Notes: a model not told the origin generated them from the letters alone. DNA of 64,000 nucleotides from Vespula vulgaris (GCF_905475345.1 NC_066586.1:2647501-2711500); one strand, 5' to 3'. Positions 25,568 through 39,360 are shown, numbered from the stretch's first letter. Program-made: numbers and translations.

Positions 25568-25740
25568 ATTTAAATCTTTAAAGTGGCATTTAAAAATTGA
25601 CAAAAAGTATCGATCTTTGAGGATCTGCAGTCGTTAAAAAAAAAAAAAAAAAAAAAGAAATTTAAACTTTTAAAGTGGCATTTAAAAATTGACAAAAAGG
25701 ATCGATTTTTGACAAACTGCAATCGTAAAAAAAAAAAATT
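25568..25740 (+). repeat. Tandem pair of A-tailed units, period 92 bp
   Basis: Two units of about 70 bp share AAAGTGGCATTTAAAAATTG and ACAAAAAG.ATCGAT.TTTGA and CTGCA.TCGT. Each ends in a poly(A) run: 21 A after the first, 12 after the second. Unit starts are offset by 92 bp (AAGTGGC at 25581 and 25673). The A-tails invite comparison with a short retroelement, but a slipped tandem duplication including the A run explains it equally well. Confidence 0.7.
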
Positions 25741-26323
25741 AAATAACTACGATGTTCTAGGTATTTAATAAATAAAATAAGTATGTAAGAATTCAAATAA
25801 AATAAATAAACAAATAAATAAATAAAATAGATATTAAAAATCGAGCAATCTCAAAATTACAAACTGTATAAGTGATATCGTCGTGCACGAGTACGAAACG
25901 AGAGTTACTTCTTTCTCTTTTTCTCTTTCTCCCCCCCCCTCTCTCTCCTTCTTTCCAAGATAAAAATTGCTCGATCTTCTTTAATAGGATCGGCATCTGG
26001 AAGTGCTCGGAACTTATCGTAGTCTCTTTGTCCTTATCCAGTTTCGAGAGATTGCTTCTCGTTACCATAAGGAAACAACACGAGAGATCGTCCCCTTTCC
26101 TCGAGAAATACAGGAAAGGAAGTAGTTTTAATCAAAGAAGATAGGAATCGGATTTAATCAAAGAACGTCGGAATTAATTTCGTTGTTGTATTTTGAAGGA
26201 GCATCGTTTTTATAGGAGTACTTACGTCTCGTTAAATCGGAGATCGATCGTGTACCATAAATTTTTCTACCGTTTTATTTGAAAATAATAAATAAATTAA
26301 AAAAAAAAAAAAAGACAAAAAAA

Positions 26324-26352
26324 AATAAAGAAAGAAAGAAAGAAAGAAAGAA
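26324..26352 (+). repeat. (GAAA)n microsatellite
   Basis: About seven GAAA units after an A-rich run. Confidence 0.85.
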
Positions 26353-27843
26353 CACTCGATGCATAAGAATTTATCGATCTTCACGTTGAAACTACATACA
26401 TACATATTTAACTAAATATACTTACGTACTATTGAAATAAATGGAAAACAAAAGGTAAATCGTTTATATTCACGCGTACTAGTTGATTTATCATCGTATA
26501 TTCGACATAACGAGAGACGTTCAACGACGATGAGAGAAATACAACGCAGAAACGATGGCCGGTTTAATCTAGTTGTTAATTTATAGCGTTTCGAGGGAGT
26601 CCTTTAACGCGTTCGTTATCAGGAAGAGCGAATAGCACAAAGGGCTTAATCTCGCAGCTTCATTTACATGGAACCCCTTGGAGTTTCGATCCTATAATGG
26701 AGAAGGAAGAAAGGGATGGAGAAGGAAGGAGGGAAGGAGGGACAGACAGACGGACAGACAGATAGAGAGAAAGAGAAAGAGATATATATATATAGTCTAC
26801 CAATAGATGCAATTAAGTTATTCGTAATCCTCCACCTCTTCTTCGTCGGGATGCTTAAAAAATGTACGTCGGTTTGGCAACAAACAATATGCAGATCGAA
26901 CCGACGAAAGAACGTTTTTATCAACTTAAATTGGAGAAAATCCAATTTAAACGAATCGCAAAAAAAGAACGATAATGTAGTTCGACAGCATCGTGATTTT
27001 CAAATAGATCGATAATAAATGACGTAGGTTTAACGATCGACAGATATTTCCACGTGCTAAGAGGAAGAGAAAAAAAAACGAAAAAAAAAAGTGATGGAAT
27101 GCGATAAGTTTCGATAGGATAAGCGATCTATCAATTTCAATGTGAATAATCATTATTTGTACAGGTGTAAGGAAATAAGAGTAAGGTACAAAGAACGTGT
27201 AATATCGTCGACGTATTTAAGAATAAATTAACGAACAGATATCGCAAATCGGAATTTATTGAGTAACCTGTTCGATCGATCGATATCGTTTCAATCATTC
27301 GCTTCTTCGTTTCTCCGTGTGTTCTTTTTTTCTCTTTCTTTTTCTCCTTCTTTTTTTTTATTTAATAATATCATCTCTTTTACAAATCAATTCGTTCTCA
27401 TTACAGTTCTCGAAGAAATGTATATAATTATATATCTATATAAAATTAATGAAATAAAATTAAAATGATATCGATAAATATCGTTTCGTTGATAAAGAAA
27501 AACAAAAACAAAAAGAAAAGAAAAAGAAAATCAAGAATTAATAATAAATTAAACAATATCGCATTGCAGCGTCACAGAGAGTTTCTTTTTTTAACAATGG
27601 CGCGTGCACACATGCATAATCGTATAATTCAAAGAGAGCGTATTACGTTCTTAGTGGAAATATTATAAGGAAGAAGACAAAAAAAAAAGAAAGAAAAAGA
27701 AAAAGAGAAAAAAAAGAAGAAGAAAAGGAAAGGAAATACGCGGTAGCAAAGAAAAACGAAAAGAGATAAGAGCTGAAGGGTAAAAGAACACAGAAAGGCG
27801 GAACGAAAGAAACGAAGTGGAACTCGAGTTTGCCGGTATATAT

Positions 27844-27846
<3 letters not shown>

Positions 27847-27888
<42 letters not shown>
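27847..27888 (+). repeat. (TA)n microsatellite
   Basis: About 20 TA units. Confidence 0.92.
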
Positions 27889-27893
<5 letters not shown>

Positions 27894-28221
27894 GTATATA
27901 GAGAAAAGGGGAGGCTGCGTCGTGTCAGCGAAATCGTCGCATCTTCATGGGGGTCGTCCTTTGCGCGAGCGGCAAACGCTATTTCCCTTCGAGCGGAAAG
28001 ATTTTCTTTTCTTCGAGGCTTTAGTCGAGCCGAATGGAGCAACGAACTCAATCCTCCTCCTCTCTTCTCTCCTCCTTCCTTTCCTTTCCTCTCCTTTCCT
28101 CTCGTTTCTTCTCTTCACCACTCTATTCCTCTGTACATCCCTCACTCACAGACGATAAAAATTCTTTGAAATTCAAACGACGTTACTTTTTCGCGTTTGC
28201 TGTCAAGAACAGTAAATCTTT

Positions 28222-28223
28222 TT

Positions 28224-28271
<48 letters not shown>

Positions 28272-28272
28272 T
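28222..28272 (+). repeat. (TTTC)n microsatellite
   Basis: About 12 TTTC units, giving a Phe/Leu/Ser false frame. Confidence 0.93.
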
Positions 28273-28924
28273 ACGTCTATTAATTATTATACCTATTAAA
28301 TTAAGACGATCAAAAGTTTTGAATAATACGTAAAAATATTTCAATCGAGATAATATACATTGTATATCTTTGACGGAAAAGGACAAAGAAGTATCTAGTA
28401 CTTGTAAAACGAATTTTTATTCGAAACAGGATAGAAGTGTGCTAATATCTTAAACTTCAATCTATTCTTCTATAAAGTAAGCCTATATTTTGATTCTATC
28501 TATTATTGTATATAGAATATCGCTGTACTTTGCTTATTACGTATAGATATTATATTTGCTAAATTCAATGGAACGATGGGATACGTATTTTATCAACTTT
28601 CACGTACAAAATCTAACACCCTATCTTACGCATCGCACTTATAAAATTTAAATACTGTAAGTGATTCTCTTGGGAAAGCTAGTGGTAATAAATTTTGATT
28701 TATATATTCTTTTGCTCGTTAACCAGACATATACGAATTAAAATCGATACGGATTTATTCATATAAATATAACAACGCGATAGAGTAATGATTCACAAAA
28801 TATTACTTAAATTCGATTAGCAGATTATATATCAAACGAAATTTTAAATGATCGTTTTAAACGCCAATAATTTCATTTTTGTTCGATGAACGTATCTACA
28901 AAAAAAAATAATAAAAAAAGACAG

Positions 28925-28927
28925 AAA

Positions 28928-28958
<31 letters not shown>

Positions 28959-28960
28959 AA
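28925..28960 (+). repeat. (AAAT)n microsatellite
   Basis: Nine AAAT units. Confidence 0.9.
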
Positions 28961-29135
28961 ACGATGCTCTCGTTTGTTCGATACGCACGATTCCATTAAT
29001 CGAAATGGTGAAGACGGGAACGAACAGCATCGAATTAATAGAACGCATTTTGATCCGGAAAGGAAGCAACAGGTGTGCGCTCGCACGATTCGCGCGTTGA
29101 ACGGCGACTTTAAACAAAGAAACCATTCGATCTTT

Positions 29136-29137
<2 letters not shown>

Positions 29138-29175
<38 letters not shown>
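29138..29175 (+). repeat. (TA)n microsatellite beside the middle first exon
   Basis: TA run about 50 bp inside the proposed intron downstream of the exon ending at 29228. Confidence 0.9.
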
Positions 29176-29179
<4 letters not shown>

Positions 29180-29227
29180 ATCGTAAAATATAAATTCTAT
29201 ATAAATAAACAACTCTATCACACTTAC

Positions 29228-29431
29228 CGTTCTTGCACCGAACGCTTGGTTGACGTTGCTGACGTTATTGTTGATATGATTGTTGTTGAAATTGTTACTG
29301 GTGCCAGACGTGTTGTTGTTTCTAGTGTGATGATTATTATGATGTTGTTGTTGATGATGATGATGATGATTATTCGAGTTGTTCCCATTGTTTTGTTTGT
29401 TGTGCTTATGCAGCACCATAGCGGCGAACAT
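29228..29431 (-). CDS. Alternative first coding exon, Asn/His/Gln-rich amino terminus (partial gene)
   Basis: The minus-strand ATG at 29431 has a good insect start context (GTCAAAATG). The same frame has a TAA at 29518-29516. The frame runs 68 codons to the donor ACG|GTAAGTG at 29227 and exits in phase 0. The peptide starts MFAAMVLHKHNK, has five His at residues 22-26, three Gln at 27-29 and many Asn, and ends AFGART. Such N/H/Q stretches are typical of disordered termini of insect neuronal regulators. A TTG start further upstream at 29515 would also be open but is a poor eukaryotic start. The exon has the same strand and exit phase as the exons near 1.5 and 62.3 kb, so it probably gives an alternative amino terminus of the same protein. 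The gene is not recognised. Confidence 0.68.
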
Positions 29432-30483
29432 TTTGACGATTTCCAGAAGGAAGACGCGAGCTGCGATCGATCGGAATAAATTCCCTTGGGCTTGTTCCCT
29501 TTGCCGGTGACACAATTAATTCACAATTTTCCACATAATGTGAGCTCACCCCGATTCGGCCGATCTAAAATCGTTCGATTGAACTCGTCGTTATCGTTAA
29601 CACATTATTCGTCTTGCGGATAATCGGGAAATGGATGGAAATAGTTTCTTCTACTGTTAAGTCTCGAGGAGACGTTGAAGAATTGGATTCTCGAGTGGAG
29701 AAACGGACGATCCTTTTCTAACCAATCTCGATCGTTACTCTTCTTCAAAATCAAATGCATATGTACGTAATAACAAAATGAGGTCCCTCGTTAAGATCTC
29801 GTATGTATGTATGTATGTATGGATGTATGTATATATATACCGTAGACGTTCATTTTAAGTAATACTTAAACGAGATGGAAATTATCGCTATTCAAGAGGA
29901 GCTGTTTATATCCTGGTATATTGTAAGCTATAGAAGACCGGATGGCACCTACTATCCTATCGTAAATAGTAATCAACTATCCGTTGCCGTGGCAATACCG
30001 TTGTACCATACGTTGCGAACATTCATCACTTTGCAAAATGAACGAGAGAAAATTAGTAAACGAGCGAAATACAGAGAGAGAGAGAGAAAGAGAGAGAGAA
30101 TGAGAAGGAGGAAGCATTGCCGGCAGTCAATGGCAGGCTGCAATTCGCGTGACTTTTTAATTTTGATACCAAACGGACGCCCGTTATATACGAACCGTTT
30201 GCAGGTGCGATGCTGAACACGTGAAGAACGCACCGAACGCTCGGCTCGTATTGATTTGTTATAAATAGTCCGCATGCTACGAACCGCGGCACCTCGTTGT
30301 TGTCGTCTCTTTCCCTCTTTCATCCCTACTCTTTCTCTTTCTCTCTCTCTTTTTCTCTTTCTCTTATCTCCATATATATGTACTCGTACATATGTACTCG
30401 TGGTTGAGAACACTGAAAGAAGATGGTAACACGTGCATACACATACTATCCATATGCATATATTTACGAACATGTGTAATACG

Positions 30484-30486
<3 letters not shown>

Positions 30487-30529
<43 letters not shown>
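30487..30529 (+). repeat. (AT)n microsatellite
   Basis: About 21 AT units. Confidence 0.92.
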
Positions 30530-30531
<2 letters not shown>

Positions 30532-31327
30532 CTTTTCAGTTCCTAGAGAATATACCTACGTATCATCGACCTTCTCTCATTTCTCTCTTTCTGTCTTGCT
30601 CGAAACGACATTAGATTTCAACTGCTATAGACACAGCATTAGCCCACTTCTATGCACGCGATACCGATTGCGTGTTGCAGAGCGACGACCGAACTATAGA
30701 AAACGTCCTATGGAACAAATATCGCGAACAACTTTTATATACACACACACACATATTCTTCTCGAATTATATATATAACAATTTCTATCGAATAAACCAT
30801 ACCAACGTATTATTGTTCATGTATTTATTACGATCGATAAAAACGTCGCAATCGTATAAGATCAAATAATTCTTAGAGTTTTAATCCAGCAGCAAATTTT
30901 AAATATATTTTCTTCGAAATAACAAAAAAGAAAAACATGATGAATGGAAAAGAAAACGCCGATCGATACTAAACAAGAAAATAATTTACTTTAACAAGAA
31001 GATTACTTTTACCAGATCGGATGAAGGTGTCTTCGAGGCAGACGTTTAGCAACAGCAAACCGCGATAATCGCTCGTCCGAACGATCGCCTTCGTAGCAAG
31101 TAGGATCAGACATGACCCAATTTGATTATACGACGGTGTATTCCAACCGCAATTATTACCTCCGGGCTAACCACCTTAGCTCGAGCTTCAGACACACAGG
31201 ACTCCACCTGCTCGCTACGAAGCTATAAGACGAATGCTTTGGTCGAGCTAGGTCGACCATGCCACACATCGATATACATATGTACTCCAAATGACTGTTT
31301 CAATTAGCAACAGTAAACATTACTTAC

Positions 31328-31370
31328 TACATACATACATACATACATACATACATACATACATACATAC
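31328..31370 (+). repeat. (ACAT)n microsatellite
   Basis: About ten ACAT units. Confidence 0.92.
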
Positions 31371-32625
31371 GTTAGAACGTATAACATCTGTTTATATATC
31401 GAGAGTACGCAAAAAGACTTTGTCACTCCCAACAATATTTTCATTCCTCCGATAATATAACCTACGGAATATATTTACGTTCCATGAAATTATACGTGCT
31501 TTATATAAACAACGAAAAGACAAAAAAGAAAAAGAAAATAAAACAATTATTCGACGATGGTCGTTCCAAAGGAGTCATTGAATATTTCGACGAATTTCGA
31601 TGAAAGGAAAGAGATACAATAAGTAAATAAATAAATAGATGAAAGAAGAAAGAAAACAGAAATGAAGAACGTTTTGTAAAAGAAGAAAGAGAGAGAAAGA
31701 GAACAAGAAGGTCACACTTTATCGATGATAAAGAATTCGATACGTTAAAAGGAACATTTAGTTCGTAAAACAAAGCGTATAAACTTTCTTCGAATAAGGA
31801 ATAAGCTCGAACAGGTTTCTCCTAGTTATATGGACAAAGGACAAACGTAACTATGTATTATAACTACGGACACGATTACTATATGTCGAATATATCTCAT
31901 TCAACTAAAGTTTCTGCTTTTACCGTTCTCTAACATTATTCTAAGAACTATCACACTAAACCAGCTCACCCTATTCCCTTTTTCCTTTCTAGTTCCCCAT
32001 TACTCTTCGCACAATTCCATTAGTCGCATTTCCGTAGAAAGAAATGAAAGAACGAACGAACGGTCCCCTTTTTCGAATAAACGGAACTCATAAAACTTCA
32101 CTTCAATTCTTACAACGGTGCATATGTAAAATGCATTTCGAAGCGCATCGATTATCGAAATTCACCGAGAACGAATGGTAAAAGCGAAAGAGAGAAAAAA
32201 ATATATATATATGTATATAAATGTATATATGTATGTATGTATGCATGCATGCATGTATGAATGTACGTCCTCGAGATTTCATCGAGAGCTATAGCGATCA
32301 TGTTCACGCATCCGTGTCCTTTTCCATTCGTCCTTGTACAGCATCACCTTGAAACCGATCCTGCGCAAGCATCAACGAGCACACCTCGCTTCTTGCTTCA
32401 TCTCTAACGTCTCGTTTTGCAGTTGTAACTCGCGACGACGAATCAGAGAGAACGAAGAGGGACAGTGGGAGGAAAAGGGGAGGGAGGGATGGTTGGTAAA
32501 GAAGGGAGGAGACGAAGTCGAGGACAAAGAAAGATGGATGCAAAAATAAAAGAAAGAAGTCGGGGAGGATAAGGATAAAGAAAGATAGAGATAAAGAAAA
32601 AGAGACGACAAACAAAGCGTTAACT

Positions 32626-32685
32626 CTTCGTTCGTTCGTTCGTTCGTTCGTTCGTTCGTTCGTTCGTTCGTTCGTTCGTTCGTTC
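32626..32685 (+). repeat. (TTCG)15 microsatellite
   Basis: Fifteen TTCG units, uninterrupted. On the minus strand they code Asn-Glu-Arg-Thr repeats, the source of a false 166-residue frame. Confidence 0.93.
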
Positions 32686-32839
32686 AGTCGACAATAAGCA
32701 ACGTATTCTCCTCCTGAAGCACAACAGGGGGTCATATTCCACCTGCTCTTGGAACATGCATCCAGTGTTACGTGTCCATTTACATAACTTTGCTCTATGT
32801 TCAACGAGACGAGACTCTTGTCTCGTTAGTGTACGTCTC

Positions 32840-32885
32840 GCTAGCTAGCTGGCTAGCTAGCCGGCTAGCTAGCTAGCTAGCTAGC
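32840..32885 (+). repeat. Self-complementary (GCTA)n array
   Basis: GCTA units with GG or CC variants. CTAG/GCTAGC is palindromic, so the array can fold into a cruciform. Confidence 0.85.
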
Positions 32886-34531
32886 GTACTTATTTAATTA
32901 TTTACTTACTTATTTATTTACTCGGTTCGATACAGAAACGAAAGAGAATATTACATTATAGTTTTTCGTTCCATTCATCGTCACGATACGTTCATCTCTC
33001 TCTCTCTATAAATTTTATCGTGAAAAATCTCAATTGAAAGTTCGATTATTATCAAATCGATAGTGATCATAGATTGATGAAAAAAAGGAAAAGAAATGTT
33101 TCTGTTCGTTCGACAGAATCGATAATAGATACGACGGGGGCGTCGAGAGAAGTCTCTGATTTGAAATTTTTGGAAAATAAAATATGTACGATCGTTTATC
33201 TTCCGCGGGAATATCGACGATAGAAGAAAGAACTGTTATTAGAGATGTAAAAAAGAAGAAAAAAATTTTTTTTAAAGAAAAAAAAAATATATTTAGCTCG
33301 CGTGGAAAAGTCGACTGGAAAATTCATAAATTTTAATAGAGAAATCAGGATGATCGAATTCGTTACGGGGATAGATCGTGGGTGTTAAATTTTCAAATAA
33401 CGACGAATATTATAGAGTACCGCGTACAATCGAGACGAGTGGAGACGAGCGATTAAAGCATCGTTATTCTCTCTCTCGCGTAGCGAAGTTATTGATCGGC
33501 AACACTACGAAGATCCAACGTATGTATATATATATACATATATGTATGTATGTATGTATTAAAACACGTATACACGTCTTTCTCACGAATATAGAGGTGC
33601 GCGCGTGTTCAGCGACGGCGCACACGTGACACGTAGCGGTTGTGATTTGACAGCGTCCACGTTCGCTCGACCATTACGTGCACGAACAGGTGCATCACCA
33701 ACGTTAATTTAACGTGAATTTTGCGATCAACATAACCACAAGACGCTATAGAATATATCGCTAGTTATGAATCACGCATTTCGTATTATTTTCTAAATGG
33801 AAAGAGTTTCAAAATTAATTAATTATAATACATTGTCTTTCTCATTATCGAAAATGTATCGATGTCGTTTTTATGCTAATAAGTAATAATCAAGTGCGTG
33901 TTCGCTCGATTATGTGAACGAGGAAGGTTCAAGAAACGGGTCTAATTAGGTATGCCACCTGCCGAAGTATGTATACATGACACGTATGTAATAAATCAAT
34001 ATATATATATATTTATATATTTATATATTATATATGTAACTTTAAAGAGAAACGTTCTGATATCAACGATCTGAATAATTTTACATGCTATATGAACACA
34101 TTTCTTTTCAAGTAAGATCAAGTCTCTATTTCTTTATCTTTTTCTTTCTCACCGACGTGTCTTACAAAATTACACGTATCATACGATTTAAATTAATCCT
34201 AATATAAAAGAGATATTAATGCGAAGGCGAGGAGAAGCCGCTTACACGAAGATTCAAATTGAAGAGGACCGTTCACGATCGATACTAAATAGTCCATATC
34301 ACGAACATAGGTACTCTGGTAGGCACGTGTTCGCACGGAAGTTAATCCGCTTACTCCTCGTTCGATGACGTTAAACGATTCTAAATAGATCTCAAATACA
34401 TCTACGTAAGAACGTATGTATGTATCTACTTATCTATCTATACATATACACACACACACACATATATAACACTGTTTAAGTTTCGTAAGGAGAAATTTTA
34501 AATATATGAATACGTAAAATAAAAAAAATAC

Positions 34532-34574
34532 AACGAACGAACGAACGAACGAACGAACGAACGAACGAACGAAC
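34532..34574 (+). repeat. (AACG)n microsatellite
   Basis: About ten AACG units, the reverse-orientation counterpart of the TTCG-family arrays (complement CGTT). Confidence 0.92.
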
Positions 34575-35084
34575 AACCAAATAAAAATAAAGGATCAAGA
34601 ATCTGTAAACTCAAAGAACGGTTACGATAGAATGGTTACTATAATACGATATTGTACGTTCCAAAGGATAAGTTCTACATTCGGAAGATAAAATCCGTAG
34701 AAAAATCGTCGACACACTTGTGTGCCCTTAACGTAACTCTTTACTCGAGCGAAGAATAAATCACGATTTATGGAACGTAGCCAGAACCGAATTTTAACTT
34801 CTTCTTTCCCTTCTTTTCCTTCTTCTTCTTCTTCCTCTTCTTCTATGAGAAATCTATGACTTAGCGAGTTTGTGCGAAGAATTCTGGATCTTGGAAAAAG
34901 GTAAAAGGAAGAAGAGGTCGAAGTCGTGGTCGTGGTCGAATGGGAGCATAAGGGAGGAGGGAGGGGGGAAGGAAGAAGCGAATGGAGATACTGTATGGAG
35001 ATAGGGTGGTAAAAGAGAGCATCGTTTCGCGTTTATTGGAGCGATACTTAAATCCGGTGCCACGACGAGCTTTAAATGAATCTG

Positions 35085-35115
<31 letters not shown>

Positions 35116-35237
35116 AGAAGGGATACACGTTTTACATGTGTGGGAGTACACGAACGGAAAGTTCGATTTCTATGGGCCAGTTTTGTGAATCGTATCGACT
35201 GTCGACGGAAAGAGAGAGAGACAAACAGAGACAGAGA

Positions 35238-35269
<32 letters not shown>

Positions 35270-35681
35270 AAATGAGAAAGAGCTCGTCGACGCGACGTCA
35301 ACGAGTCAACACAATACGTCGAGAGGCCTCGGAAACCAACGACAACGACGGACATAAACTAGACAGAGTCAGTCCCTGACGCGATCGTTAAAACGACTTT
35401 TCGCATTCATTTATGACAACGTTTCTCGTCGAATCGACATCGACGACACAGAAGCAACCTTTTGCTCGCGGGACGCGTCATTGGCTCGAAGGAATTGTAT
35501 TCGCTCTACTTCTCGATCCCTTCTACGGTCGAGCGCTAGCGCGCGAACACGCTAATGAATACTCCCATCTATTTTTTCTTCTTCTCGTTCTTTTTCTCCC
35601 CCTCGTTGTTGTAATTTTTTTCTTCCCCTTTTAATTCTTCTTTCCTTTCCTTTCTTTTTTATCGTTTTTATTTTTGTTAAT

Positions 35682-35728
35682 TATTTACTTACTTACTTGC
35701 TTGCTTGCTTGCTTACTTATTTATTTAT
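35682..35728 (+). repeat. TTAC/TTGC/TTAT tetranucleotide array
   Basis: The unit changes stepwise from TTAC to TTGC and back to TTAC/TTAT, with constant period 4. Confidence 0.85.
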
Positions 35729-35979
35729 ATAGTTACAGATTATCCTAAGGACGATCGCGAGTAAAAATTTTTTATACCAACTCTCTCACACTTCTCGCGT
35801 TAATCTTCATTTTAATAGTATTCCTGTAATACGTTCTATGTCGGCCGATATATTGAAATTTAATGCAACGTGTTTGTTAATAAACGTTGAAATTTTTTGT
35901 TCTTTTTTTTTTTTTCTTTTTGTTTTAGAATTTCCTTCAGAAATATATTCTTTGTAATCTTATTACTTCGTTGGATAAC

Positions 35980-36003
35980 AAGTAAGTAAGTAAGTAAGTA
36001 AGT
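35980..36003 (+). repeat. (AAGT)n array
   Basis: Six AAGT units, generating a string of GTAAGT donor-like motifs on the plus strand. Confidence 0.85.
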
Positions 36004-36094
36004 GTTCCTTTCGTAGATTTTAATTCGTCCATTTTCCGAAACAGTTGATAGTAATCGTAGGTAGACGATTTAACGGAATAAACGGAAAATGACT

Positions 36095-36199
36095 GGTAGG
36101 TAGGTAGGTAGGTAGGTAGGTAATCTAAAAGCGGAAATAACTAACCGGTGCGCGTCAACCAGCATCACCAGCACCAGTACCAGCACCAGCACCAGCACT
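36095..36199 (+). repeat. (GGTA)n array and CAGCAC minisatellite
   Basis: Seven GGTA units (36095-36122). Forty bases later there are CAGCAC/CAGTAC hexamers (36160-36199). Confidence 0.8.
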
Positions 36200-37543
36200 A
36201 GAGCACGAATATCAGTAATAGGAAGATTTCTTTACTAACTCGTAGACGAATTTCTCTTACTAGCAGGTGTTCGACACGTATGTATCTATAAAATTCGATA
36301 CACACACACACACACACACATCTACGGAAATAGATTCGTTTCCAGCCATCGACGTTGACTTGTCAATTCGTTCGACGTTTAAAAATTGTCGGGCGTTTGA
36401 ATTAGTTCTCGATTTTTCACGAGCTGAGAAAATCTCGATAGTCGCTATCGTTCCTCTACGAATTACTTATTATTTGTCGATAAATCGAAAAGAGTATGAA
36501 AATTAAAAAGAAATAAAAAAGAGAGAGAGAGGAAAAAAGAAAGAAAGAAAGAAAGAAAGAACTTTCAGCGACACGTCATTCCCCGTTATGTATTTACACA
36601 GGTAGATAGGTGGTACTACTCGTTGAGAGTTCGCGTGTCTTTAATGAGAAAGAAAGTTTAAACTGTTCGTAAAGGAGAAGAGAACAGAACAGAACGGAAG
36701 AGAACGGAACGGAAAGGAAAGAAAAGAGAAAAATAAAAAAGAAAAATATATAGGAATAAAAGGGAAGAAATACGAACAGGATCGAAGAGACAACCTGCAC
36801 GCACGCGCTACGAGAGTATCGGATTGCCTCTTCGAAAACACGAGAGACACGCGTTTAGAAATTCAAATAACTTGGAAAATCAGTGCAAGGAATCGTATTC
36901 ACCGTATGAGTATATAGAGTTTTACCCTGTTACCTCCGTTTCTTCACCATCACCATCACTATCACCATAGAGACGTATAACGGAACGAACGTTTTCCAGC
37001 ATTTAAATCGCGACGGGTCGTGTCACGATTTCGATCATGCAAAAATTTGAAAAAAAAAAAAAGAAATATATACATATATGTGTATGTGTGTATAGATACG
37101 CGAGCCACGAGCTCATACGAAGAGCATTTTTATGGGAAACTCGTTTCGCAGCAAACCTTCCATAAAAAGCGAGCTATCGCTCGTTTTACTCGTTAAAGGC
37201 AGGTGCCTTAAAGGCAAATTATTCATTCCAGTGACACCTCCAACTGTTGATGATATTATCGAATATCTTGAAGGATATCGTAAGCTAATCATTACGGCAT
37301 ACGAGATAATGCATCAGAATAATCATAATAAGTATTATTATTATTAATGATAATAATAATAATAAATAATAATAATAATAACAATAATTGATTATCGATA
37401 ATCCATCTGCTTCGACGTAACAAATATCGATTGCATTATTAATTCGACCATGTCGATTCACACAAAAATATTCAGAATTGAAAGACACCTCTTCTCCTTT
37501 CCTATTAATTTATTCCAAACGAGCTAAAGAAAAATGAGAAAGC

Positions 37544-37577
<34 letters not shown>

Positions 37578-38382
37578 GGAGGAGGTAGATGTTGACAAAT
37601 TTTTTCTTATTCTAAAATTTTACGAGAATATCGTGAAAGACTTATAAACGAATTTTAAGAAAGAAATTCTATGTGATGCTCCGGGTCATATACCTTTCGC
37701 GTTACGTTCCATAAAGTCGAGACGAGTTCGTACGGGAAGGGAAGTCGAAAAGAAGACATAAAGGAAGGGAGATAGGTAAAGTGGCATCATAAAAATAATA
37801 GTTAAGATGAATGGGAGATCGGAGAGCAGGAGTGACGTTCTTTCGAGATTCGTATCTTTTAACATTTGCTTTTCGAATTTGGCTTTCGTTCCCGTTTCAA
37901 TGCGACGGCGGCTCTTTATATTTTGTTGGAAACGAACCTGGAAAACTGGGAAAGTAAAAGAGAGAAAAAGAAAGAGAGAGATATATATATATATATAATG
38001 ATAGAAAGAGAAAGAAGAAAGAAAAAAAAATCTGACGCCCCATAGAGATTCCGACCCATATATAGCTCCATAACGTTCCATCGTGTATCATCAAAGTTCT
38101 TCTTCTTTCTCCTCCCATATACGCCGTAAATCTCGTTCGTTGGAACGGCGTTTTCCTAGCCGCAGAAAAAAAGAAAGAAAGAAAGGAAAAAAATGAGAAT
38201 AGACAAAGAAAGTATCGTTGTAAGCCAGTTTATACGGACACGCTTCGGTATCGATTCTCGTAAATATTTTCAAGCGATACCGTGGGACGGGCGATAGAGG
38301 AAACCTCTGGAAATTCAATTTGTCTTATTTTCTCGCACTAGTATGAAATCTCGGAACAGAATTTACGTGGGACGGGATGGAA

Positions 38383-38418
<36 letters not shown>
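38383..38418 (+). repeat. (ACG)n trinucleotide repeat
   Basis: About 12 ACG units. The minus strand reads as poly-Arg in one frame; no supporting exon signals. Confidence 0.9.
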
Positions 38419-38420
<2 letters not shown>

Positions 38421-39255
38421 GGTAGAAGCGAGAATAAAAAAAAAAAAAAAGACAAGAAAAGAAAAGAAAAAGAAGAAGAAGCTTCTTTAAGCGTACGTAT
38501 CTATGAACTTGAAAGCCGATAACGATCGGCACGAGAACGAGATAGAGAGGATATATTTTTCTAGCTTTCGACTAACTCCTCCGCGAATAAAACCGTCTTT
38601 ACTTCCTCGTTTTATACGAGTTATCGATCCCCGATGAAAATACTCGTCATCGGCGCGTTTAAACGCGAAGAAACTTAAAATGGAAGAAACGCGGCCGGTC
38701 GAATGAAATCTTATTTTTCTGTCGATCAGTGGGTCGTCCGACCGGTTGTACCAAATTCCAGGAGGACCAACACGAGAAAGAGAAAGAGAAAGAAAAAAAG
38801 AAAGAGAAAAAGAAAGAACAGGAGACATTTGGAGAACTCTTTCGTCTGTTTTTTTCTTTTTCTTTTTCTTTCTATTTCTCTCTCTCTCTCTTTTTTCTCT
38901 ATTTCAACGAGAGTCAAAGACTTTCATTCGATCGATATTCCCATACGACAAAATTAAAAAGTAATTTTTATCTAAATCACGATTATGCTCACGCGAAGCT
39001 TTTCTTATAAAGTAATCTCAAATTAGTATCGTTATAAAATGTGTGGGTATATTTTTCAAAGTAAGTAACTACGTAGGATAACTTTGCCAAACGCTTAACG
39101 ATCATGCGAATTAACGTTAGAACGATACGTGAACTTCTATGAATAGTCCAAAAGCGAATGTGAACGTGCTACGAAGAAGGAAAATTTTACGTCGTTGTTG
39201 AGTTTATCGATCCGTAATTTAGTTTCTCGTTGGTCACGGAAAATGTTCGACCACG

Positions 39256-39360
39256 AAGAAGAAGAAGGAGGAGGAGGAGGAGGAGGAGGAGGAGGAGGAA
39301 GAGAAAAAGGAGAAGGAGGAGGAGGTGGAGGAGGAGGTGGTGGTAAAGGGGAGAGGAGGA
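39256..39360 (+). repeat. GGA-rich homopurine tract
   Basis: GAA and GGA triplets cover over 100 bp with only a few T. The tract could form triplex or G-rich structures. Open frames in it are Gly/Glu, Pro or Ser runs without splice support. Confidence 0.88.

Larger units (their letters stand above)
18816..29227. other. Intron-like DNA without a supported gene
   Basis: This holds mainly microsatellites and AT-rich unique sequence. A stretch at 18835-19220 is open in three frames on two strands but shows no exon borders. GC-richer DNA occurs at 21600-21900 around the TATA candidate and at 23940-24180. I found no conserved-looking protein. Confidence 0.5.
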
